DNA from: Bacillus sp. USDA818B3_A
GTDB taxonomy: Bacteria; Bacillota; Bacilli; Bacillales; Cytobacillaceae
Direction: 5' to 3'
Assembly (NCBI RefSeq): GCF_009928415.1
Contig: NZ_JAABNN010000011.1
Coordinates: 62,001 to 126,000, forward strand
Length of the DNA: 64,000 nt
Under the pieces are notes generated by a model. The model was not told the DNA's origin, made no database searches, and saw nothing but the letters and a program-made list of their open reading frames with translations. The translations under genes and the position numbers were made by a program. This document shows positions 26,080 through 33,088 of this stretch, piece by piece (positions within the stretch are counted from its first letter, which is position 1; every line of letters begins with the position of its first letter).

Positions 26080-26775
26080 TTAAAGAGGCATTGGATTTCC
26101 TTTTTGATTAATAAAAACATATTTACTGTCGATCGGATGTTTTTTTTCAATGATGTCAAAGATTCCATTGGCTGTATCGATTGGATTCCCGGGTGCATTT
26201 GCACCACCCATATCAGTTTTAATCCAGCCTGGATGCACGGAATAAACATCGATATTTTTCTCTTTTACATACTTGCTTAGTTGCTCCGAGAACATATTTA
26301 ATGCTGTCTTTGATGAAGCATATGCATAGTCGCCGCCATAAGCGTTTTCAAAACTTCCTGCTTCTGAAGAAATATTGATGATGGATGAACTGTCCCCCAT
26401 CATTAGGAGAGGAAGGAAATGTTTTACCACCCTGATAGGTCCAAAAAGATTCACATCAAAAGTCCTTTGTACTTGATCAATGTCTAATTCTTCAATCGTT
26501 TTATCGCGTTCTAACAATATCCCTGCATTGTTGATAATGGCATCTATCGTGCCAAATTGGTCTTTGACGGAATTTGCGGCCTGGACAATAGACTCCTCAT
26601 TCACAACATCTAAGGGTAAAACCGTAATCGACTTTGAATAATCGAAGTTTGTTAAACGTTCCTCGCTATGATGTATATCCCTTACGCCTGCGAGAATATG
26701 ATGGCCTCTTTCCGCCCCTATTTGAGATAAAGCTAACCCTAATCCTCTATTCGCACCAGTTATCAAAATTCGCAT
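26080..26775 (-). CDS. Short-chain dehydrogenase/reductase
   Basis: NAD(P)-dependent oxidoreductase of 231 residues with a Rossmann fold: TGANRGLGLA (7-16), the NNAG motif (about 85), the catalytic serine in IINISSEAG and YAYASSK with Tyr and Lys. The C-terminal HPGWIKTDMGG is typical of classical SDRs. The ATG at 26775 follows GGAGG by 7 bases; the longer frame to 26793 overlaps this site. Second gene of the axe2 operon. Substrate unknown. Confidence 0.88.
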   Translation of the reverse strand: MRILITGANRGLGLALSQIGAERGHHILAGVRDIHHSEERLTNFDYSKSITVLPLDVVNEESIVQAANSVKDQFGTIDAIINNAGILLERDKTIEELDIDQVQRTFDVNLFGPIRVVKHFLPLLMMGDSSSIINISSEAGSFENAYGGDYAYASSKTALNMFSEQLSKYVKEKNIDVYSVHPGWIKTDMGGANAPGNPIDTANGIFDIIEKKHPIDSKYVFINQKGNPMPL

Positions 26776-26867
26776 TACTTTTCCTCCCAGCAAATTAAAT
26801 AGATTCTCCGCAGTAAGGAGAAAGGAAAGAGAAGAAATCTTTCCCCTCCTCTTTTTAGCAATCGAAC

Positions 26868-27344
26868 TTAGTTATCATTTTCTAACAGTTCTAAAAAAAT
26901 TTTTAAATCTTTGAAGGTATCCATATAGGCGTACCTGCCTCCGGTATACTCACCCTTTTGCATCAAAGGCATTTGATTTCTTTCCATCAATGTAATTTTT
27001 TCCTTCATCCCTTTTATGATAAAAGCAATATGGTGCGGACCTTCGCCATGCTGGTCGAGATATTCTCTCCAGGTGCTTGGATGCTCGTCGGGTTCAATTA
27101 ATTCTAATTGAAGGGAACCCATATCAAAGAAGGCAAGTTTTGCACGTGCTTCAGTTGAATTCCCTTTAAATTCAGTCTCTGCCCTATCAACTGTATCGGT
27201 AAGACTCCAGCCTGGATTTTCTACACCAAAGAAATCCGCATATGCCTGGCTGGTTTTTTCAATATCATGGACAAGGATTCCGATTTGGGCAATGACGTTT
27301 GTTCCAAGTACATTTTTTTCAATCAATTGATTTTGCTGATCCAT
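26868..27344 (-). CDS. VOC/glyoxalase-fold protein
   Basis: A 158-residue member of the vicinal oxygen chelate superfamily: two beta-alpha-beta-beta-beta units, with IAQIGILVHDIEKTSQAYADFF in the first and GPHHIAFIIKGM in the second. Possible metal ligands are the histidines in LVHD and HHIAF and the glutamates of LQLELIEP and FLELLEN. AAAGGGG lies 7-8 bases before the ATG. It is the first gene behind the XylR-type operator, so it is predicted to be xylose-induced. A role as epimerase, isomerase or lyase on a sugar derivative is possible, but nothing in the sequence fixes it. Confidence 0.82.
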   Translation of the reverse strand: MDQQNQLIEKNVLGTNVIAQIGILVHDIEKTSQAYADFFGVENPGWSLTDTVDRAETEFKGNSTEARAKLAFFDMGSLQLELIEPDEHPSTWREYLDQHGEGPHHIAFIIKGMKEKITLMERNQMPLMQKGEYTGGRYAYMDTFKDLKIFLELLENDN

Positions 27345-27445
27345 TAGTACATCCCCTTTTTCATTTCATCTAATAATGTTATAAACTATTAATTTAATGC
27401 GTGTCTCCTTTGGTGTCCTTGCCATCTCAGCAGTATTTTTAATTT

Positions 27446-27460
27446 TGGTAAGCGCATACT
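27446..27460 (+). promoter_or_regulatory. Possible cre box before the axe2 operon
   Basis: The core ggtaagcgcatact differs at one fixed position from TGNAANCGNWNNCW. It lies about 100 bp upstream of the VOC start codon, next to the XylR-type site. Confidence 0.4.
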
Positions 27461-27493
27461 TTCAATCTTATATTTGATTATATCATCTCTCAC

Positions 27494-27514
27494 TTTGTTT
27501 ACGTAATCAACAAA
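27494..27514. promoter_or_regulatory. XylR-type operator before the axe2 operon
   Basis: tttgt-N11-acaaa, with the same 21-bp geometry as the sites before xylA and between GH52 and xylR, 150 bp upstream of the VOC gene. An acaaactaag extension resembles the B. subtilis/B. megaterium xyl operator. Confidence 0.65.
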
Positions 27515-27552
27515 CTAAGTTTTTGTGAAAAAATTCTTTGGATAAGACCTAG

Positions 27553-27613
27553 GTTCGGACTCGCATCCTTCTGGATTCTTCAATACTGTCCGAACTGGAC
27601 TCAGGTTCGGACA
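27553..27613. repeat. gttcggac repeats with a 9-bp hairpin
   Basis: gttcggac occurs at 27553 and 27605, and its complement at 27588. tgtccgaac (27587-27595) and gttcggaca (27605-27613) form a perfect 9-bp stem. The element lies between the operon promoter and the pseudogene. Confidence 0.5.
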
Positions 27614-27701
27614 CACAAGACTGCGAGAAAGCTATGTCAAGCCCTTCACTCCTAATTTTCTCGTCGATGTTCTATTCCTCCTTAGTGTGTGAACCCTATT
27701 A

Positions 27702-27915
27702 TTAATTGACTAAAACCCGCTTTTTATCTCTGGCAGATGCTAGACAAGCATCGATTACTTTCATATTTCGAATAGAATCTTCCAATGGAAAGCTCCAAAC
27801 CGCGGCTGGCAATGGCTAACACTTCACTAGTTTTAGAGCCTTTAATCGCAGGAATGACTGAATGGATGGCAATATTTGCACACCCTAACACACCCCATCG
27901 AAGTTTCTTTGTCAT
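27702..27915 (-). pseudogene. Gfo/Idh/MocA oxidoreductase remnant with internal deletion
   Basis: The first 39 codons encode the NAD-binding start of a Gfo/Idh/MocA dehydrogenase (KLRWGVLGCANIA, VIPAIKGS, VLAIASRG). The frame then changes: another frame reads FPLEDSIRNMKVIDACLASA and ends in DKKRVLVN plus TAA at 27702, which is the usual C-terminus of this family. About 280 middle codons are missing, and the join lies near 27790-27800 out of frame. The intact gene would have been about 330 codons. It has a ribosome site and follows the GH42 gene on the same strand by 28 bp, so it was probably its operon partner. Confidence 0.85.
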
Positions 27916-27943
27916 CTCAATATCCTCCTGTTTCTATTATCTT

Positions 27944-29992
27944 TTATGAAATCACTAGCACATCAAACGGCTTCATGGTAACTTTGTCTTTTAATTTGAC
28001 CCCGGTTAGATGCTCTGTCGCCTCTTTTGCCAATTGTATTTCCTGGGGAGTATCGGCATAATTCAAGAGAAATACATAGGTTTCCCCATTCTGGTGTTCA
28101 CGGATCGCTAACTCCACTTTTTCTGGCAGCTTCAGCCAGTCGACCGGCTGTGTCAGACCCGCTGCTTTGATAAGCTCTTCAGCCAATTGCAGGCTGAATA
28201 CTCCGCCATAATAATAAGCAAATCCATTGCCGAAAGCATGTTTCACAAGTGCTGGTTTTTCAGCCATATAGCTATTTTTATATACAGCCAACACCTCCGC
28301 CCGAGCACTTTCTACCTTTAGTACTTCATTAAAACTTACAGTTGAAAATACTTTGGATTCTCCACCAGTCAATTCTATTTCGGGTGCCGTTTGATGAGGC
28401 CCAACTAACGTAAAGTCTTCAACCGTTACCCCGCACAGTTCACTCACATGGCCCGGAAACGGCATCATATAGCAGTGGCCATCTTCATTTTTATAGCCGG
28501 TACGGGCACCAAAGATCAGTTGTCCGCCTTGATGAACGTATTCTTTCAATAAAATGGCTGTTTCCTGTGTTAATATCGTTGGATGCGGATAAATCAACAC
28601 CCTATAATGCAGCAATTCCTCCACATTTGTAGTCGATTTTATATAAAGAGCGTCGACTGGGATATGGTTATATTGAAGCGCTTTCACCCATGACGAAATA
28701 CTATCCTGTTCCAATGCTCCATGCCAATGATCCAATTCTCCATCCCACTCATTATCATAATCCTTAAGAATGGCCGCCTCAGCCTTATAGTTTGCCCCCG
28801 CTAGTTTCTCTCCGATTTTATTGATCTCACCACCTATTACTCTAGCTTCTTCCACACGCCGGTTTGGACGGTTGTGATAATCGTTAATGCCATGCCAATA
28901 GATTTCCGTTCCAAATGCAGCGGTTCTCCAGCGGAAATAAAGTACCATATCGGCACCATGCGCGATCGATTGATAGGTCCACAATCTCATTTGACCTGGC
29001 TTAGGAGAAGGCTGCTCCATTCTGTTGACCCATCCACCCGGACCAGACTGCTGTTCAAACACAGCAAAGGTTGGGGAAATGCTTCTTACCGTACTTAAAT
29101 TCCAGCTCCACTTTCTGTCCAAAAGAGGTTTTTCCCCTTTATCTGGATAAATGGTACTGAAGTTCGGATAGGAATCATAGGCGATAAAATCTAATAGCTC
29201 TTCGGTCATTTTATGATTATCTAAATGCCCAAAAAGGCCGTTAGTTGTTACCCACTGATTTGGCGCCGTATTTCTTAAGATTTCCGCTTGTAAAGCAGCA
29301 AATGAAATCGCACTATCCGAGATAAAGCGTTTTTCATCTAAATCCTGGTGAGGGTTCGGTGAATCACTCACAGTCGGCCTGGTTAAGTAAACTTGTTCCC
29401 AGTCCGTGTAGGTCTGGTTCCAAAAGACCGTTCCCCACGCTTGATTGAGCTTCTCTAACGTTCCATATTTACCTTGCAGCCAAATGCGAAATGCTTTATG
29501 GTCCGCTTCCGAATAAAATACATTGATTTCACAGTTTAATTCATTATCAATTTGCCAGCCGATGACTGCTTGATTATCTTTATAATGCTCCGCCATTTTC
29601 TGTACAATTTTTGTTGAGAGTTCCCGATAAATGGGCGAATTGTAGTTATAATGCCTTCTTTGACCATGCTGGTATTGAATTCCGTCCTGTGCTACGTTCA
29701 AAACTTCAGGGTACTTGTGTGTCAGCCAGGCTGGCGGAGTCGCTGTTGGTGTCCCCAATACGACCTTTAAGCCATGTTGACCAGCGAGTTCAATGGCACG
29801 GTCGAAGAAATCAAATGAATAGGTTCCTTCCTCCGGTTCAAAAATGGACCAGGCAAATTCAGCCATTCGTATAATCGAAAAACCCAATTCTCGCATTCTT
29901 TTATAATCATCTTCCCAAAGATTCTCTGGCCAATGTTCTGGATAATAACATACACCTAATTTAATATTGGATGCTTGCAGCGCTTTTGCCAT
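27944..29992 (-). CDS. GH42 beta-galactosidase (possibly alpha-L-arabinopyranosidase)
   Basis: A cytoplasmic glycosidase of 682 residues, the normal length for GH42. The acid/base is E151 in IGWQIDNELNCE and the nucleophile E313 in FAVFEQQSGPGGW. The trimerisation domain (from about 385) and a small C-terminal beta domain follow. The ATG at 29992 stands 9 bases after GGGGG; the longer frame to 30013 includes the ribosome site. GH42 enzymes release galactose from galactan or lactose-type oligosaccharides, and a few accept alpha-L-arabinopyranosides. With the MFS gene next to it, galactan or arabinogalactan side chains are the likely substrate. Confidence 0.92.
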   Translation of the reverse strand: MAKALQASNIKLGVCYYPEHWPENLWEDDYKRMRELGFSIIRMAEFAWSIFEPEEGTYSFDFFDRAIELAGQHGLKVVLGTPTATPPAWLTHKYPEVLNVAQDGIQYQHGQRRHYNYNSPIYRELSTKIVQKMAEHYKDNQAVIGWQIDNELNCEINVFYSEADHKAFRIWLQGKYGTLEKLNQAWGTVFWNQTYTDWEQVYLTRPTVSDSPNPHQDLDEKRFISDSAISFAALQAEILRNTAPNQWVTTNGLFGHLDNHKMTEELLDFIAYDSYPNFSTIYPDKGEKPLLDRKWSWNLSTVRSISPTFAVFEQQSGPGGWVNRMEQPSPKPGQMRLWTYQSIAHGADMVLYFRWRTAAFGTEIYWHGINDYHNRPNRRVEEARVIGGEINKIGEKLAGANYKAEAAILKDYDNEWDGELDHWHGALEQDSISSWVKALQYNHIPVDALYIKSTTNVEELLHYRVLIYPHPTILTQETAILLKEYVHQGGQLIFGARTGYKNEDGHCYMMPFPGHVSELCGVTVEDFTLVGPHQTAPEIELTGGESKVFSTVSFNEVLKVESARAEVLAVYKNSYMAEKPALVKHAFGNGFAYYYGGVFSLQLAEELIKAAGLTQPVDWLKLPEKVELAIREHQNGETYVFLLNYADTPQEIQLAKEATEHLTGVKLKDKVTMKPFDVLVIS

Positions 29993-30197
29993 GATTTGAT
30001 TCCCCCTCATCAAGTTTTCTTAAAACATTGTTTGTTCGATAGCCAAATCAAGTATCTAACTAGCCGCCTATTGAAAAAAAAGATACAGCTTATATATTCT
30101 TTTATCATTAGACTTGTTCCTTCTAAATAGTAGTCTATTCTCTTAATTTTTTAATTACTGTGCTATAAAACATAGTCCTGGCTTTATTGCCACCTCC

Positions 30198-31439
30198 TTA
30201 AATACTTACTTTTTTCTTCAAATTCTCGTTTCTAGCCATTAATTTCGTTCTGAAACTTAATAAAATAATGCTTATAAGCATGGCAGCCAACGTCAATAAA
30301 AATGGGATTCGCGGATCGACTCTATAGGTGATCCCTCCAATAATGCCAGCAGGTGAGATAAATAGAAGTAAGATCACCTGAAGAATGGACGATACATTTG
30401 CCCGGCTATCGTCCTCCATAACGTTAGCAACGGCTGCTTCTAAGTATGGGGTGGACAACAGTAGACCTGTCGATGAAAGGATGGTACTGAAAATTATTTG
30501 AGTGATGTTTCCTGATTTCGCTGTTAGCACTAGTACAGAGGAAACCATCATAAAGGAAAAACCAATTCCCATGTAAAAGAAATTGAATTCTTCTCGAAAT
30601 CGTGGGATCACAAATACTAGTAAAATAAGCATGCATACGGATGAAATAGCCGGAAAAACTCCTAGAAATGACTTCTCAAGAGCAAGCTCCTCAACTAAAT
30701 AAATAGATAAATAAGTATTCTGTATGGTTAATTGAAATTGAAATAAAACATAAATCGAAAAAATTAATAACAGTGGATAATTATATAAGAGATTTCTTCC
30801 GGTTTTAACATAGTCGAACAAAGTTGATTTTAGTTTCATTTGTGAGGATTCCCGGCGCTTCTTCATACCAACAGATGTTTCGTGGGTTGTGAGATGGCGG
30901 ATGATGAACATAGCAGTCATACTAAGACAAGCAACAAGGTACATCACGCGGACGCCCGAAATAAGCCCCATTTCACTTACCATTAGACCTCCTAGAGGAG
31001 CAAACAATCCTCCAACTACTGAAATGAATTGCAGTACGGTGTAAACCAACGACCGCTGGTTGGGAAGTGTATCTTCCACTATTAAACAAGTCCAGGCAAT
31101 ATGTGGAACTTTTTGAAAACCGTTTATGATGGCTGCAATCACAAAAAACCAAAAGTTTTGAGATACTGCCCAGATCAGGGTAGCGATTGACCAACTGAAC
31201 AAATCAAAAATCAAAAGCGCGTTCTTCCTTCCCATTCTATCTGTCAGAAAACCGCTGATAAAGGAGGAAAAAATTTGGACGACAAGTCCTAAACTTGTAA
31301 TCATGCCGATTTGCTTTTCATTAACCCCCAGCTCCAACATATAAAGTGAGGCATAAGTCACATATAAGCTATATGGGATAATAAACATTGGTTCAACTGC
31401 CATGCATGCTCTTGAATTCCCGCTAATTCGCTTAAACAA
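30198..31439 (-). CDS. MFS transporter
   Basis: Membrane transporter of about 413 residues with twelve predicted helices. The loop motif GFLTDRMGRKNALL after helix 2 marks the major facilitator superfamily. GGAGG lies 7 bases before the TTG at 31439, which I prefer; an ATG at 31445 is one base from this site, and an ATG at 31493 has no site. It could export or import a sugar; a position just upstream of GH42 (205 bp) suggests a link, but the spacer holds nothing recognisable and co-transcription is unproven. Confidence 0.82.
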   Translation of the reverse strand: MFKRISGNSRACMAVEPMFIIPYSLYVTYASLYMLELGVNEKQIGMITSLGLVVQIFSSFISGFLTDRMGRKNALLIFDLFSWSIATLIWAVSQNFWFFVIAAIINGFQKVPHIAWTCLIVEDTLPNQRSLVYTVLQFISVVGGLFAPLGGLMVSEMGLISGVRVMYLVACLSMTAMFIIRHLTTHETSVGMKKRRESSQMKLKSTLFDYVKTGRNLLYNYPLLLIFSIYVLFQFQLTIQNTYLSIYLVEELALEKSFLGVFPAISSVCMLILLVFVIPRFREEFNFFYMGIGFSFMMVSSVLVLTAKSGNITQIIFSTILSSTGLLLSTPYLEAAVANVMEDDSRANVSSILQVILLLFISPAGIIGGITYRVDPRIPFLLTLAAMLISIILLSFRTKLMARNENLKKKVSI

Positions 31440-31512
31440 GCTCATTCCTCCCTCTAGTATGCGATAATTTAATTCACGTAACTTCTCTTCCATTTATGTA
31501 TATTCTATGGTA

Positions 31513-31541
31513 ATTTTAGAATTATAGGAATATTCTAAAAT
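31513..31541. promoter_or_regulatory. Inverted repeat between divergent MFS and DUF624 genes
   Basis: attttagaat and attctaaaat are perfect 10-base arms nine bases apart, 18 bp before the DUF624 start codon. It could be an operator for a regulator encoded elsewhere. Confidence 0.45.
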
Positions 31542-31558
31542 AAGGGTGGTATTTTGTT

Positions 31559-32182
31559 ATGAAACTAGTTAAGAATAACTTCTACATAGCACTTGAAATC
31601 TTTTCAAACTTTCTACTCTTAAACCTGATCTGGTTCATGATGTGCCTGCCCATCGTTACTATTTTTCCTGCCACCGCAGCACTGTTTGGTGTTGTACGCC
31701 AATGGGTATTAAAAGAGGACTCTAGTGTCTTTCGTTCTTTTTTCAAATACTTTAAAGACAACTTTAAACAAAGTTTTCTATTAGGATTGTTATGGACGAT
31801 TTTTGCTGGTTTGTTATATATGAACTTCACTATTATTAGTCAACTTGGCTCCATTGAAAAAATGTTCCTGATTCCATTCCTTTTCTTAGGAGGAGTATTA
31901 CTTATTCTCTTATCGGTTTTCCTTTTCCCTGTCATGGTTCATTATCAATTGAATTGGATTCATATTTTAAAAAATTCTCTTATTCTAGCAATGAGTTACT
32001 TGCCTTTCACCCTTATGGGCATTGTGGCCTTACTATTAATGGGAGCTGCTTTTATCTGGCAGCCAATAACCTTTTTATTCATTTTCAGTATCGGTGCCTA
32101 TTTTATTTTCTTTATTTCCAATATGATATTCAAAAAAGCAGAACAGATACGGTTTTCCATTAAAAGGGCGGGATCTAATTAA
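31559..32182 (+). CDS. DUF624 (YesL-type) membrane protein, second copy
   Basis: A 207-residue membrane protein with about five helices and a basic tail (MIFKKAEQIRFSIKRAG). It shares with the protein at 14857-15456 the pattern NLIWF...PIVTIFPAT...VRQWVL...FFKYFKDNFKQSF. AAGGGTGG lies 9 bases before the ATG. It is transcribed rightward, against the surrounding genes, and ends at a terminator shared with the ABC export operon. DUF624 proteins often accompany YesM/YesN kinases and CUT1 importers; how they act is unknown. Confidence 0.85.
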   Translation: MKLVKNNFYIALEIFSNFLLLNLIWFMMCLPIVTIFPATAALFGVVRQWVLKEDSSVFRSFFKYFKDNFKQSFLLGLLWTIFAGLLYMNFTIISQLGSIEKMFLIPFLFLGGVLLILLSVFLFPVMVHYQLNWIHILKNSLILAMSYLPFTLMGIVALLLMGAAFIWQPITFLFIFSIGAYFIFFISNMIFKKAEQIRFSIKRAGSN

Positions 32183-32199
32183 AAGATCCCGCTTTTATT
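32168..32199. terminator. Bidirectional terminator overlapping both stop codons
   Basis: gcgggatct and agatcccgc pair over nine bases, followed by TTTTATTT on the + strand. The stop codons of the DUF624 and the ABC-ATPase gene lie inside it. Confidence 0.8.
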
Positions 32200-33086
32200 T
32201 CATCAGGATGAAGCAACACAATTTTATCTTTTTCCAATTGAATCTGTATCTTATTCACATCTTTTAAGCCAATTGCTTCTAAATATTCCCGCGGAATTTG
32301 AACTCTTCCCGTTCTATCGAGTACCGCTAATTCTATATGTGTATCTTTTTGCTCCATATCCATGATTGGAGAATCCTTCCCATGAAATGATTCCTTTGAA
32401 AGTGTTCTTCGAATAATTTCACTGGACGTTCGCCCGTCACGAATAGCAACAACCCGATCCATCTTTTTCATCAACTGGGTATCATGCGTCACAATCACGA
32501 TGGTGACACCAAGGGATTGATTGATTTCTCGAAAAACATCAAGAATGAGATCGGCTGTTTTTAAATCAACACTGCCGGTTGGTTCATCGGCAAGCAGTAA
32601 GCTCGGGTTGTTAGCCAGAGCAATGGCGATTGCCACTCTTTGCTGCTCTCCGCCTGACAGCTGGTCAAGCCGATGCTTTAAACGGTGGCTCATTCCCACT
32701 CCTTCTAAAAGTTCTTTTGCCCGTTCCCGCTTACGCCTTCCTCCTTTTAAGAGCATGGGTAGTTCCACATTTTCAATGACAGATAAATAGGGAATTAAGT
32801 TTCTAGCGTTGTTTTGCCATACAAAGCCAACCGTTTCCAATTTATATTTTACTATTTCTTGGTCGGACAATCGGAGCAGATCTTTGCCATCCACGATCAG
32901 TTGCCCCGCTGTGGGACGGTCTAAACCGCCAAGTAAGTTCAACAAAGTTGATTTCCCGCTTCCGCTGTTTCCGATTATCCCCATTACTTCTCCTTTTTCT
33001 ACCTCTAGATCAAGGCCTTGCAAGGCGATTACCTCTTGTTCGTTTTCTAATTTATATATTTTTACTAAATCCTGACATCTAATCAT
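32175..33086 (-). CDS. ABC ATPase (LolD/MacB type) fused to a C-terminal AbrB-type domain
   Basis: A 303-residue protein. The ATPase has Walker A GNSGSGKST (39-47), signature LSGGE (143-147), Walker B LLLADEP (163-169) and H-loop H201. After a polar linker (about 222-250) comes a segment that reads LDRTGRVQIPREYLEAIGL and continues with VNKIQIQLEKDKIVLL (about 255-291), the swapped-hairpin pattern of AbrB/SpoVT domains. Such domains bind DNA or mediate dimers; here it could link transporter state to regulation or only hold subunits together. It lies directly behind the FtsX-type permease gene (2-bp gap). GGTGAGGA precedes the ATG. Confidence 0.88.
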   Translation of the reverse strand: MIRCQDLVKIYKLENEQEVIALQGLDLEVEKGEVMGIIGNSGSGKSTLLNLLGGLDRPTAGQLIVDGKDLLRLSDQEIVKYKLETVGFVWQNNARNLIPYLSVIENVELPMLLKGGRRKRERAKELLEGVGMSHRLKHRLDQLSGGEQQRVAIAIALANNPSLLLADEPTGSVDLKTADLILDVFREINQSLGVTIVIVTHDTQLMKKMDRVVAIRDGRTSSEIIRRTLSKESFHGKDSPIMDMEQKDTHIELAVLDRTGRVQIPREYLEAIGLKDVNKIQIQLEKDKIVLLHPDEIKAGSFN

Positions 33087-33088
33087 CT

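Larger units (their letters stand above)
27345..27701 (-). promoter_or_regulatory. Control region of the axe2 operon plus repeat-bearing spacer
   Basis: No gene is seen in these 357 bases. Nearest the VOC gene are a possible cre box and a XylR-type operator. Farther out is a palindromic cluster of gttcggac repeats, and then a T-rich stretch up to the pseudogene. Confidence 0.65.
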
